Shown: one piece after another, positions 46,757 to 55,136 of the stretch
How the letters are laid out: each line of letters begins with the position of its first letter
How positions within the stretch are numbered: the stretch's first letter is position 1
Assembly: GCF_000720475.1 (NCBI RefSeq)
Contig: NZ_JOAP01000001.1
Location: 124,001 to 188,000 of the forward strand
From: Streptomyces aureocirculatus
GTDB taxonomy: Bacteria > Actinomycetota > Actinomycetes > Streptomycetales > Streptomycetaceae
Reading direction: 5' to 3'
DNA: 64,000 nt
Made by a program: the position numbers and the translations under genes
The notes under the pieces: model-generated
What the model was told of the DNA's origin: nothing
Database searches by the model: none
What the model saw: the letters and a program-made list of their open reading frames with translations, nothing else

Positions 46757-47408
46757 CAAGTACGCCGACTGGAACGCGCTGGTCACCGACAGGGACCCGG
46801 ACACCGGCGAGCTCGTCAACGTCGAGGGCCGGGACTGGTACGTCAAGCTCCGTCCCGGATCGGGGGTGTACCTGCTGCACATCGCGATCCACGGCGGCGC
46901 CATCGAGGCGCCGCCCGAGCAACTGGCCGACCACGCCTCTTCCGGCTGCCCGTTCTACACGTTCGCCGGGACGAAGAGCAGCGACAACGCGTCGCTGCAC
47001 ATCACGTCGACGCGTTTCGACGAGCCGCGGGCCGTAGATCTCGCGCGGCGAGCCACGCGCATCGTGTCGTGGCACGGCTCCGCCGGGGAGGCGGGCGAAG
47101 CCGTCACCTACGTCGGCGGCCTGGACTCGGAGCTGGGTTCACTGATCCGCGCCCGGCTGACCGAGGCCGGGTACCGGTGCGAGGACCCGCCGGGCGACCT
47201 GGGCGGCATGAGCCCGGGGAACATCTGCAACATCGGGCTGCGGTCCTGTGGTGTGCAGTTGGAGATCTCCCGCGCCCAGCGGCGGCAGTTCTTCACCCCC
47301 GACCTGCTGCGGTCGACGATCCAGGACCCGGCGAACCGGACTGCCGCCTTCTACGCGTACGTGGAAGCCGTCAGCCGCGGCATCGCCGACCTGCCATGCG
47401 ACGTGTGA
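46749..47408 (+). CDS. Poly-gamma-glutamate hydrolase family protein
   Basis: A 219-residue protein of the PGA hydrolase (DUF867, PghP-like) family, zinc-dependent amidohydrolases first known from phages. Visible marks are the zinc-site motif IAIHGGAIEAPPEQ near residue 45, YTFAGTK, RIVSWHGSAG and GGMSPGNICNIG. No signal peptide. It may process gamma-glutamyl or similar peptides. The start is GTG 46749, with AGGGTGA 6 nt before. The start overlaps the end of the membrane-protein fragment. Confidence 0.85.
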   Translation: MADKYADWNALVTDRDPDTGELVNVEGRDWYVKLRPGSGVYLLHIAIHGGAIEAPPEQLADHASSGCPFYTFAGTKSSDNASLHITSTRFDEPRAVDLARRATRIVSWHGSAGEAGEAVTYVGGLDSELGSLIRARLTEAGYRCEDPPGDLGGMSPGNICNIGLRSCGVQLEISRAQRRQFFTPDLLRSTIQDPANRTAAFYAYVEAVSRGIADLPCDV

Positions 47409-47450
47409 CGACCCGAGCGGGATCGGCGAGCGCGTGTGCAGAAGGGATGC

Positions 47451-47496
47451 TCGTATCGCGTGGTCGGAACACGTGGTCGTATCGCGTGGTCAGAAC
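47451..47496. repeat. Direct repeat duplicating the 3' end of the Eis-like gene
   Basis: TCGTATCGCGTGGTCGGAAC (47451-47470) recurs with one mismatch at 47477-47496. The second copy includes the stop codon and last residues (HWF) of the acetyltransferase. It is a 26-bp tandem duplication at the gene end, like the one at 36878. Confidence 0.8.
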
Positions 47497-48722
47497 CAGT
47501 GCAGGCAGTGCGGGGAGCGCTCGGCGCGGAACAGGGCGTCCGCGAGGGCGGCAGCGCCCGGGTGGTGGGCCCTGATGTGTCCGGCACGCACGAGCGTGCT
47601 CGGGGTGGTGCCGCCGAGGTAGACCGCGCCGAGGTCTCTGATGTCGAGGGACAGGTCGGGCTCCCGGTCCGTGGGGACGCAGTCGGCCTTGTGGTCCCGG
47701 ACGGTCAGCAGATAGCGGCGGTGCTCGCCGAGGAACGGGTCGTCGACGTCGAGGACGAGCTCGCCGTCCATGAACCAGCCGCGCGCGGTCAGGGCTCGCG
47801 GGACGTCGAGGAGACGTACCCAGAGCCAGTCGGTGTCGCCGCTCACCTCGCCGGCGCGGAAGTCCGCGAGCTGCCAGCGCAGCGGGTGCCCGGGCGGTAC
47901 GTGCTTGAACACGACCTGTGAGACCAGGTCGTGTTCGAGTACGAACCGGGCGAGCGCTGTGAAGACGGCGTCGTCCGTGGCGATGGTCTCGTCGACCGTC
48001 AGGGTCGCTGACTCGCCGATGGAGTAGCTGGCGTACCCGTCCGGCACGCCGTCGGCATCCCGGTGGACGGCGACATAACGCGGCGCCGACGAGACCGGCG
48101 GCTGCCCCGCGCCCAGGGCCCACCAGCGGTGCGGCCGGGACAGCGCGCCGGGTTGGGCGCGGCGATACCGGTCGTAGACCTCCTCCAGAATGTCCCCGCA
48201 CTCGGCACGACGCAGCACCTCGATCGCACCGGTCTCCGGACCGGCCGCTGCTGCGGCGGCCGCTCCGCGCGCTCGGGGAACGGCGGGAGCGACCTTGTGG
48301 CGCGGCACCGTCAGCCGCGACGTGTAGGTCGCAGTGCCGTAGCCGAACCTGCCGTAGATCGGGGCCTCGGTGGCCAGCAGCACGGAGAGGAACTCCCCGC
48401 GGTCCCGCAGCTCGGCGAGCTGATGGCGCATCATCGCGCTGAGTACGCCCTGCCGCCGGTGCGAGGGCAGGACGCCGACGGCGGTCACTCCGGCGGCCGG
48501 GACGATGATCTCACCGGGCAGGGTGAGTTCGAAGGCGTGCGCGGCGGCGGTACCGACCGGTCGCCCGGCCGCCGTCAGAGCCAGCAGACAGCGTTCCGCT
48601 TCGAGCGCCAACCACCACGACCTGCCGCCCTCGCCCCAGGTTTCCGGGAAGCGCCCGAACGCCGCATGGACGGTGTCGACGAAGACGTCAAGGTCCCCAC
48701 CCGCCGTGGAACGAATCTCCAT
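47490..48722 (-). CDS. Eis-like GNAT N-acetyltransferase
   Basis: A 410-residue protein with the three-part Eis architecture: an N-terminal GNAT domain (acetyl-CoA loop GVLPSHRRQGVLSAMM at ~80-95), a second degenerate GNAT-like domain, and an SCP-like C-terminal domain ending in the conserved aromatic carboxylate (HWF). Eis enzymes are hexameric and acetylate aminoglycosides and lysines at several positions. The Tyr in the family motif YGRFGYGTA is present. ATG 48722 is taken as start; GAGGAGG lies 11 nt upstream. It may confer drug tolerance. Confidence 0.9.
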   Translation of the reverse strand: MEIRSTAGGDLDVFVDTVHAAFGRFPETWGEGGRSWWLALEAERCLLALTAAGRPVGTAAAHAFELTLPGEIIVPAAGVTAVGVLPSHRRQGVLSAMMRHQLAELRDRGEFLSVLLATEAPIYGRFGYGTATYTSRLTVPRHKVAPAVPRARGAAAAAAAGPETGAIEVLRRAECGDILEEVYDRYRRAQPGALSRPHRWWALGAGQPPVSSAPRYVAVHRDADGVPDGYASYSIGESATLTVDETIATDDAVFTALARFVLEHDLVSQVVFKHVPPGHPLRWQLADFRAGEVSGDTDWLWVRLLDVPRALTARGWFMDGELVLDVDDPFLGEHRRYLLTVRDHKADCVPTDREPDLSLDIRDLGAVYLGGTTPSTLVRAGHIRAHHPGAAALADALFRAERSPHCLHWF

Positions 48723-48913
48723 TGCCGCCACTGCCTCCTCGAAATCCGGGCACCACGCTTCGTGGTGCCCGGCACCAGTGCAACGTCGACCCGGGGCCAG
48801 GGCAACCGAATTATGGCTCGCGTTCGTCTTGGGGCTGCGGATGGTATGCCTGGTTAGCCTGGTTAGGGTACGTGGGTACGCCCGCCGTCCCGCCTCCGGA
48901 GGCCCGCGCCCCG

Positions 48914-50224
48914 ATGGATCCCGTACCGGTGGACCCGCTGATGCGCCGTCACCGCACCGCCCTGCGACTGTGCTTCGCGATACCCGGCCTGGCGCTCGCC
49001 ACCTGGGTGACCCGCACCCCCGACGTCCGGGACCGCCTCGGCGCCTCCACTGCCGAGATGGGCCTGGTGCTCTTCGGCATGTCGATCGGCTCGATGCTCG
49101 GCATCCTGGTGGCCGCCGCCCTGGTGACGCGGTTCTCCACGCGCCCCGTCATCGTCGCCGGGATGTGCCTGGTGCTGGCCAGTGTGGGCATGACGGCCCT
49201 GGGTACGGCGGTGTCCTCGGCGCCGTCGGTGGCCTTCGGCCTGCTGCTCCTCGGCGCCGGTGTGGGCCTGTCGGAGGTTGCGAGCAACGTCGACGGTGCC
49301 GGCGTGGAGCGGGAACTCGGCCGGCCCGTGCTGCCCGCCCTGCACGGTTGCTACAGCCTCGGCACCGTGGTCGGAGCGGGCCTCGGGGTGGCCGGTGCCG
49401 CGGTCGGCTTCCCGGTGCCCTGGCACATGGCGCTCGTACTGCTCCTGGTGGGCGGTCTTTTCGCCGTCGCGGTGGCCGGACTGCGCCCCGGCACGGGCCG
49501 CCCACAGGACACGGCCCCGGCCCCCGGTGAGGAGGCCCCCGCCGGGGGCCGGGAGCGGCGGCTGTACCTCGACCCGCGGCTGCTGCTGATCGGCGGTGTC
49601 GTGTTCGGTATGACACTGGCCGAGGGCGCCGCCACCGACTGGCTGCCGCTGCTGATGGTCGACGGCCACGACATGCCATCCGGCCTCGGGTCGTCGGTGT
49701 ACGCGGGCTTCGCCGCCGCCATGGCGGTCGGCCGTTTCGCCGGTGGTCCCGTGGTGGCCCGGGTCGGCCGGCCCGCGGTGCTCGGCGGCGGCGCGCTCCT
49801 GACGGCCGTCGGTATCGCCCTGGTGTCCTTCGTGGACTCCCCGGCAGCGGCCGGGTGCGCCGTGCTGCTCTGGGGGCTCGGCACCTCCCTCGGCTTCCCG
49901 CTGGCGCTCTCCGCCGCAGGCGAATCCGGCCGTGACACCACCGGCCGCGTCGCCCTCACCTCCCGGATCGGCTACGTCGCACTGCTGGCTGGACCACCGG
50001 CGCTGGGCCTCATCGGCGAACACCACGGGCTGCGCACCGCCATGGTCCCGGTCCTGCTGCTCGTACTCGTCGCCGCCGCGCTCTCACCCGCCACCGCCTC
50101 CCGGCCCCGGCACACCGGGACGGCTAGCGAGAGCCACGCCGTGCCGAGGCCCCGCCAGGACACCCGCGGCGCCCATCGCCCCGAGCCCACCGTGAGCGTC
50201 ACGGACACCACAGAGGCTGACTGA
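48914..50224 (+). CDS. MFS transporter
   Basis: A 436-residue inner-membrane transporter with about 12 predicted helices in two halves: helices from LCFAIPGLALATWV onwards, a loop rich in Pro/Glu at ~195-220, and a second half from LLLIGGVVFGMTLAEGAATDWLPLL. The pattern (TRTPDVRDRLGASTAEMGLVLFGMSIGSM) is of the YbjJ-like subgroup of sugar/drug porters. ATG 48914 follows a GGAGG 12 nt upstream. It is divergent from the Eis-like gene (191 bp), so the two could share control. Confidence 0.88.
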   Translation: MDPVPVDPLMRRHRTALRLCFAIPGLALATWVTRTPDVRDRLGASTAEMGLVLFGMSIGSMLGILVAAALVTRFSTRPVIVAGMCLVLASVGMTALGTAVSSAPSVAFGLLLLGAGVGLSEVASNVDGAGVERELGRPVLPALHGCYSLGTVVGAGLGVAGAAVGFPVPWHMALVLLLVGGLFAVAVAGLRPGTGRPQDTAPAPGEEAPAGGRERRLYLDPRLLLIGGVVFGMTLAEGAATDWLPLLMVDGHDMPSGLGSSVYAGFAAAMAVGRFAGGPVVARVGRPAVLGGGALLTAVGIALVSFVDSPAAAGCAVLLWGLGTSLGFPLALSAAGESGRDTTGRVALTSRIGYVALLAGPPALGLIGEHHGLRTAMVPVLLLVLVAAALSPATASRPRHTGTASESHAVPRPRQDTRGAHRPEPTVSVTDTTEAD

Positions 50225-50285
50225 CCCCCATCCCGCCCCCTCACGGGGAGTTCCACCGTGACGCGGATCCCGCCGGCGGAGGAGT

Positions 50286-50954
50286 TCATCGACGGCGCGC
50301 CCGTGGCCCGGTGCCGTGTGCCCCGGGAGGACCAACGGTGAGTGCCCTCCGCTCCTGCCGGAATTCGCTGGGAGACATTGCGTAGGCGAGGCGGAAGGCG
50401 CGGGCGAAGTCCGCCTGGTGGCGGAAGCCCCACCGGGCGGCTGTCTCACCGATGCCGCGGTGGCCGAGCCTGAGGTCGGTGAGGTCGGCGCGACCGCGTT
50501 CCAGGCGGCGTCGACGGATCGTGGCGCTCACCGTCTCCGGATGCCCCTGGAAGAGCTGGTGCAGCAGCCGTACGGAGATGTGGTGGTGCGCCGCGACGGT
50601 CGTGGGGCCGAGATCGGGGTCGCAGAGGTTGTGCTCGATGAACGCCTGGATCCTGGCGCGCAGCGCCTGGCGGTGCGTCTCGGGCGGCACGACGGGCGGG
50701 CCTGACATCTGTCCGGCGAGAAAGGCGGTGGCCGGCGCGGCCGATCCCGGCGAGAAGGCGGCCGAGACGTGGACCTTCCAGCCCTGGGCCGGGAGGTGGA
50801 CGCCGGGTGGCTGGTAGTACACCCAGGCGCGCTCGGCGATCCGCCGCCAGCCTGCCGGCGCCGCGGCCTCCCGCAGGGGCGGGAACAGAGCCTCGCGGCA
50901 GGGTTGCCGGAAACCTCGCGGGAACCTTGAATCCCCTGGCCGGGGCGTACTCAC
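50286..50954 (-). CDS. Chimera: LanKC N-terminus fused to AraC DNA-binding domain
   Basis: This 222-residue product joins two unrelated parts in frame. Residues 1-~70 match the start of class III/IV lanthipeptide synthetases (LPAQGWKVHVSA after WVYYQPPG; family LP-x-QGWKIHVSA). Residues ~90-205 are an AraC-type double HTH (LGPTTVAAHHHISVRLLHQLF and IGETAARWGFRHQADFARAF). Missing are the rest of the lyase, kinase and cyclase domains of LanKC and the sensor domain of the AraC regulator. The start GTG overlaps the stop of the MFS gene by GTGA. It is probably a deletion scar, but as an intact coupled ORF it could still make a truncated DNA-binding protein. Confidence 0.75.
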   Translation of the reverse strand: MSTPRPGDSRFPRGFRQPCREALFPPLREAAAPAGWRRIAERAWVYYQPPGVHLPAQGWKVHVSAAFSPGSAAPATAFLAGQMSGPPVVPPETHRQALRARIQAFIEHNLCDPDLGPTTVAAHHHISVRLLHQLFQGHPETVSATIRRRRLERGRADLTDLRLGHRGIGETAARWGFRHQADFARAFRLAYAMSPSEFRQERRALTVGPPGAHGTGPRARRR

Positions 50955-52543
50955 CCACCTGGGCGGGAGGTCGCCCCGGGCGCGGAGCGGCTGTCTCCCA
51001 GGTCGTGGTCGGGCTCCTGTACCGGCCCCGCGGGCTTACCAGCCGGGCGCAGAGCGGCCATCAGCACCGCCGCTCCAGCGAGTGCGACGAGCATGATCCA
51101 GACCGCGCCGACGTGCATGGCATGGACGAACGCCTCGTCGGCGGCGTGCGCGAGAGAGGGCCTTTCGGTCACGGTGGCGACATGCCGGGCCTGTTCGGCG
51201 GAGAGCCGCGCCCGGTCCTGCGCGGCCGCCGGCACCTCGCTCAGCGAGGGTTCGATCGCGTGCCGGTACGCGATCGACATGATCGTGCCGCCGACTGCGA
51301 TCCCGATCACGCTGCCGGTCTGTCGCACGGTGTTGGTGACGGCCGAACCGGCACCGGCCCGCTCCAGCGGCAGGGTACTGATCAACGCTGCCGTCACCGG
51401 GCCGAGGACCATGCCGATGGCCAGGCCCTGGACCAGCAACAAGGCTTCGATCCAGAAAAGCGGGGTGTGCAGTCCGAAGAACCCGTACGCGCCCATGGTC
51501 AGCGCCGCCGCGGTGAACGCCGGTGTGCTGACGGCGCGCAGCGACCAGCGGCGGACCAGGCGCGCCCCGAGGGGCGCTCCCAGGATCGCACCGAGTGCGG
51601 TCGGGAGACTGGCCAGGCCCGCGTCCATCGGCGAGTAGCCCCGCGCACCCTGGAGATAGAACGCGTTGTAGAAGGTGACGGCGGCCGTGGCGAAGAGGAG
51701 CAGGCCCAGCGCCACGTTGCCGCCGCCGAACGTACGGTGCGCGAGCAGCCTGGGGTCGAAGCTTGGCATCTTGCTCCGCAGTTCGACGCATACGAAGGCG
51801 GCCAGCAGGACAAGGCCGACGGCGATCGGCACCCAGACATCCGTACGGCTCCAGGCGGCCACCTGCCCCGCCCGGATCAGCCCGTAGGCCAGCGCCGCGA
51901 GCCCGCTGATCGACAGCAGCATTCCGGCGGGGTCCAGCGGGCGCGGGGTGGGGCTGCGGAAATTCGGGACCAGCAAGGCCATCCCGGCCACCGCGAGCAC
52001 CACGACCGGGACATTGACCAGAAAGACCGAGCCCCACCAGAAATGGTCGAGAAGCAGCCCGGCAAGGACCGGGCCCGCGGCCATTCCGGCACCGGCGGAA
52101 GTCGAGGAAATGGCGATGGCGGTCGCCCGCGCCGGACCGGTGAAGGTCCACATGAGGATGGCCAGATTGGCAGGCATGATCAGCGCGCTGCCCACTCCCA
52201 TCGCCACGCGGGCGGCGATCAGTTGGCCCGGGTCGTTCGCGTACGCCGCCCATATCGAGGATCCGGCGAAGAACAGCAGTCCCGTGACGAGCACCGTCCG
52301 GTGACCGTAGCGGTCGCCCAGCGCCCCGGCGGTGAACATCAAAGTGGCGAAGGCCAGTGTGTACGCGCCGGTGGCCCACTGGAGTTCGGCCGGGTCGGCG
52401 TCCAGTCCACGGACGGGGTCCGCGAGGGTCTCAAGGGCGGTACTCAGGACGGTGTTGTCCAGCCAGATCAGCAGTGAGCACAGCATGAGAACGGCAAGAA
52501 TCAACTGCTGCCTGGACTTCGGCAGCGTTGGCGACGTGGTCAT
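50951..52543 (-). CDS. MFS drug exporter, DHA2 (14-helix) family
   Basis: A 530-residue transporter with 14 predicted helices. DHA2 marks are LIWLDNTVLSTALETLA (helix 1 motif D1), LGDRYGHRTVLVTG (motif A), AGMAAGPVLAGLLLDHFWWG (motif C) and FLVNVPVVV. These pumps export antibiotics and dyes with proton antiport. The start is ATG 52543, with GAAGG 5 nt upstream. It is the first gene of a two-gene unit with the LanKC/AraC chimera. A repeat-rich, AT-richer leader region (52607-52755) lies upstream and may hold its operators. Confidence 0.92.
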   Translation of the reverse strand: MTTSPTLPKSRQQLILAVLMLCSLLIWLDNTVLSTALETLADPVRGLDADPAELQWATGAYTLAFATLMFTAGALGDRYGHRTVLVTGLLFFAGSSIWAAYANDPGQLIAARVAMGVGSALIMPANLAILMWTFTGPARATAIAISSTSAGAGMAAGPVLAGLLLDHFWWGSVFLVNVPVVVLAVAGMALLVPNFRSPTPRPLDPAGMLLSISGLAALAYGLIRAGQVAAWSRTDVWVPIAVGLVLLAAFVCVELRSKMPSFDPRLLAHRTFGGGNVALGLLLFATAAVTFYNAFYLQGARGYSPMDAGLASLPTALGAILGAPLGARLVRRWSLRAVSTPAFTAAALTMGAYGFFGLHTPLFWIEALLLVQGLAIGMVLGPVTAALISTLPLERAGAGSAVTNTVRQTGSVIGIAVGGTIMSIAYRHAIEPSLSEVPAAAQDRARLSAEQARHVATVTERPSLAHAADEAFVHAMHVGAVWIMLVALAGAAVLMAALRPAGKPAGPVQEPDHDLGDSRSAPGATSRPGG

Positions 52544-52606
52544 GAATACCTTCGGATACGGTCGGTGAAAACCTGACGCGATGGGACCGTAGGCAATCGC
52601 CACGCC

Positions 52607-52755
52607 TCTGTCAATTCCCGAACGACCGTTTATGGATTGCTGTTTCCCCGCAACACAGGGGGCACGTACCACGCCGTCTGTCAATTGCCGAGCGACCATC
52701 AAGAGAAATGCTTTGCACAATTCGGCGGGGCATGAAGTCATCCCCTCTGTCAATT
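52607..52755. repeat. Three TCTGTCAATT direct repeats at 70-bp spacing
   Basis: TCTGTCAATT starts at 52607, 52677 and 52746. The first two copies share a longer ~23-bp block (TCTGTCAATT, then C/G, CCGA, A/G, CGACC). The array lies 64-212 bp upstream of the MFS exporter and is less GC-rich than the surroundings. It is either a degenerate ~70-bp tandem duplication or a set of regulator sites. Confidence 0.7.
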
Positions 52756-52899
52756 TCTGCTTTTGTTTACCTCGATGGTGGCGTGAACTTCCTTCCGATC
52801 GCCGCCGGATACGGCGGCGGCGGCCGTGCCGGTGGCGTCGACGGTGAGGGTTCCGAGGTCCATTCCGAGCAGCCGGGCGGCGGCGGGTGCGTAGTGCCG
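52750..52899 (-). other. Possible gene-end fragment in the 572-bp gap
   Basis: On the minus strand an open frame ending at 52750 reads HYAPAAARLLGMDLG and continues LTVDATGTAAAAVSGGDRK. It looks like the C-terminus of a protein, but begins right after a stop codon and no family is recognised. From ATG 52863 it would encode 37 residues. Apart from this and the repeats, the gap 52544-53115 holds no gene. Confidence 0.2.
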
Positions 52900-53004
52900 T
52901 CACAGAGTGCACTGCGCCATGTGTGGGCGCCTGATGCGATGAGAACGGCATGCGCGCTGTGAGCGGCTCCAACCCCAGCATTGGGGATGGCTCGCGGGGG
53001 CCGG

Positions 53005-53040
53005 GAGGGGTACTGACAGGCCGAGGGGTACTGACAGGCC
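53005..53040. repeat. Perfect 18-bp tandem duplication upstream of the luciferase-like gene
   Basis: GAGGGGTACTGACAGGCC occurs twice without spacing, 76-111 bp before the ATG at 53116. It may be a doubled regulator site or a slippage event. Confidence 0.9.
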
Positions 53041-53115
53041 GTCGTCCCCGCGCCCTGCGACGGCACCTGCCATGCTGAGCGAGCCCGGATCGATCCGCAC
53101 TTCTTGGAGGTTGTG

Positions 53116-54300
53116 ATGCGTGCAGGCGTCGTGATCAGCGCGCAGCCCGGTGTGGAGGAACTCGCCGTGCGGGCCGAGGAGTTGGGTCTGCACAGCTTCT
53201 GGGTCTACGACACCCCGATGGTCAACGGCGATCCCTTCGTCGCCTTGAGCCTGTGCGCGAAGGCCACGAGACGCATCAGGCTCGGCATCGGCGTGACCTC
53301 ACCGGCGCTGCGCTCGGCACCGGCCACCGCGAGCGGGCTCGCCAGCCTCAACGCCCTGGCACCGGGCCGGATCATCTGCGGCGTCGGCACCGGGAACACC
53401 GCACGGCGCACCCTGGGCATGCCGCCGACCACGGTGGCCAGGCTGGAGAACTTCACCGCCGCGCTACAGGACCTGTGCGCCGGACGCTCGACCGAGTACC
53501 GCGAAGGTGACCGGGTCCGCGACATCCGGTTCCTGCACGCCGGAGCGCACGTGAACACCGCCGACCCGATCGAGTTCGTCGTGGCCGCGCTGCACGGACC
53601 GAAGGCCGCCGCCGTCGCAGGACGCCGCGGCACCGGCCTCATCTCCGTCGGCCTCCTCGACCCCACCGCGTGGCACGCGCTGCACGAGACCCGCCGCGAT
53701 GCCGCCCAGGGCACATCCCGCGGCCCCGACTCCCCCACGGGCTCCCGGGCGGACTCGACGGACTCTCGGGCGGACTACGCGGGCTCCAAGGCGGACACCA
53801 CGGACTCCCCGGTGAACTCCCCGGACTCCCGGGTGAACTCCCCGGACTCCCGGGTGAACTCCTATGTGGTCACCCCGCTCCACCTGCTCGACGAGCACGA
53901 GGACCCCCACGGTGTCGCGGCCCGGGACGCCACTGGCCACCTCGTCCTGTCGCTGCTGACCTTCGCCGCCGACACCGCCGCCGACACACCCGCCCTCGCC
54001 GAGCAACTCGCCCCCGAGGAACGCGAGGCGGTGCGGCGGCTCCTCGACCGGCGCGGCACCACCGCCACCGCGCCGGACCGGCACACCAAGCTCTACCCCA
54101 ACTACCTCGAACGCGTCGCACCGCAGGACCGGGACCTGGTTCTGCCCTCGCTGATGGACACCCTGGCCCTGGTCGGCACCCGCGACGACCTCCTCGCCCG
54201 CATCACCACCCTGGAACAGGCCGGCGTCGACGAACTCCTCATCCAGCCGGTGATCGACCCACCCACCGAGATGGCCCGGCTCGCGAAACTCCTCACCTGA
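53116..54300 (+). CDS. Luciferase-like (LLM) flavin/F420-dependent oxidoreductase
   Basis: A 394-residue TIM-barrel protein of the bacterial luciferase superfamily: an N-terminal strand (MRAGVVISAQ), EELGLHSFWVYDTPMV, RIRLGIGVTSPALRSAPATASGLASLNALAPGR and GVGTGNTARRTLG. These are the cofactor-binding turns of LLM enzymes. Residues ~200-250 form an insertion of repeated Asp-Ser/Asn-Ser motifs, including three 21-bp repeats, with no counterpart expected in the barrel. The start is ATG 53116, with GGAGG 5-6 nt upstream. F420 rather than FMN is likely by lineage; the substrate is unknown. Confidence 0.86.
   Translation: MRAGVVISAQPGVEELAVRAEELGLHSFWVYDTPMVNGDPFVALSLCAKATRRIRLGIGVTSPALRSAPATASGLASLNALAPGRIICGVGTGNTARRTLGMPPTTVARLENFTAALQDLCAGRSTEYREGDRVRDIRFLHAGAHVNTADPIEFVVAALHGPKAAAVAGRRGTGLISVGLLDPTAWHALHETRRDAAQGTSRGPDSPTGSRADSTDSRADYAGSKADTTDSPVNSPDSRVNSPDSRVNSYVVTPLHLLDEHEDPHGVAARDATGHLVLSLLTFAADTAADTPALAEQLAPEEREAVRRLLDRRGTTATAPDRHTKLYPNYLERVAPQDRDLVLPSLMDTLALVGTRDDLLARITTLEQAGVDELLIQPVIDPPTEMARLAKLLT
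53803..53865 (+). repeat. Three in-frame 21-bp repeats in the LLM gene
   Basis: Three adjacent 21-bp units encode DSPVNSP, DSRVNSP and DSRVNSY (residues ~230-250). They extend a longer Ser/Asp-rich insert that begins near 53741 (DSTDSRADYAGSKAD). The frame is preserved. Confidence 0.9.
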
Positions 54301-54324
54301 GCGGACCGCGGGAGCCGCGGGAGC

Positions 54325-54360
54325 CTGGTCCTGTTCCTGGTCCTGTTCTTGGTCCTGCCC
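54325..54360. repeat. Three 12-bp tandem repeats between LLM and GNAT genes
   Basis: CTGGTCCTGTTC, an identical copy, and TTGGTCCTGCCC lie end to end, 25-60 bp after the LLM stop. The last unit can pair with GGGACC shortly downstream, giving a weak hairpin. Confidence 0.8.
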
Positions 54361-54391
54361 GGCCGGGACCAGGCAGGACATGATTGACCCC

Positions 54392-55087
54392 ATGGACGAC
54401 CCACACCCCCTCCTTGCACTCTTTCTGCACGCCGCCGAGTCACGCTTCCCGCCCGCGGACGGCCGGGTGACGGTCCTTCCCCCACTGTCACCGGGGCTGG
54501 AGTGCTCAGTCGCCTTCACGGCGCACGCGGTCGTCGCCACCGCTCTGCCCGCTCCCGAGGTCCTCGCTCAAGGGCCCGACGGATACGGGGGCTCCATGGC
54601 ACCCGACTTCCTGCGCTACCTCGCCGGCCGCGAAGGTACCGTCGGCACCACGGACGTCGTGCTCGTCGCGCGCGGCATATCGGCCCCTCCCTGCCTGTTC
54701 GAACGCTCGGACGTCGACAATCACCCGCGCGTCCGTCACGCCCGGGAGCTGCGCGAGAACGTGCGGGTTTTCGGGGACGCACGTGGTTTCGTCACCTTGG
54801 CCGACGGCCTCGCGGGACGCCGCGAGATCAGTATCGAACTCGAACACCCCGACGACGCCGGTACGGGGCACGGCCGGGCTCTGTTGCGTGACGCGCTCAC
54901 CTCGGTCCCCGCGGGCGAGCCGGTGTTCGCCGCCGTCGCCCCGGGGAACGCCCGCTCCCTCCGGGCCTTTCTGGCCGCCGGTTTCGCACCACTGGGGAGC
55001 GAGGTCATCCTCCGCCCCCAGCGTCTCCGGCTCGGGGCGGAGAACGGCCCCGCCGCAAACGCGGCCGCTTCGCTGGGCTCCGTTTGA
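54392..55087 (+). CDS. GNAT-family N-acetyltransferase
   Basis: A 231-residue acetyltransferase. The catalytic GNAT core is in the C-terminal half: REISIELEHPDDAGTGHGRALLRDAL (pyrophosphate loop GTGHGRAL), then VPAGEPVFAAVAPGNARSLRAFLAAGFAPLGSEVIL. The N-terminal half is a family-specific domain. ATG 54392 is preferred over ATG 54380, since CATGAT at 54379-54384 may be a -10 for a leaderless or very short leader. Substrate unknown. Confidence 0.8.
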   Translation: MDDPHPLLALFLHAAESRFPPADGRVTVLPPLSPGLECSVAFTAHAVVATALPAPEVLAQGPDGYGGSMAPDFLRYLAGREGTVGTTDVVLVARGISAPPCLFERSDVDNHPRVRHARELRENVRVFGDARGFVTLADGLAGRREISIELEHPDDAGTGHGRALLRDALTSVPAGEPVFAAVAPGNARSLRAFLAAGFAPLGSEVILRPQRLRLGAENGPAANAAASLGSV

Positions 55088-55114
55088 CCTTGCCACGGTG
55101 TCAACGCTTGTACT
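55084..55114 (+). promoter_or_regulatory. MerR-type promoter with operator in a 19-bp spacer
   Basis: TTGACC (-35, 55084-55089) and TGTACT (-10, 55109-55114) are 19 bp apart, the long spacing typical of MerR-controlled promoters. The inverted repeat TTGAC (55084-55088) and GTCAA (55100-55104) fills that space. It lies just upstream of the decayed HEAT/MerR locus, and its -35 overlaps the GNAT stop. Confidence 0.7.
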
Positions 55115-55136
55115 GCTTGCCGAGGAGGTGGTCCCG

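Noticed and set aside
52607..52755. Terminal inverted repeats of a mobile element
   Set aside because: The repeats are direct, short and AT-rich; no transposase or target duplication is visible.
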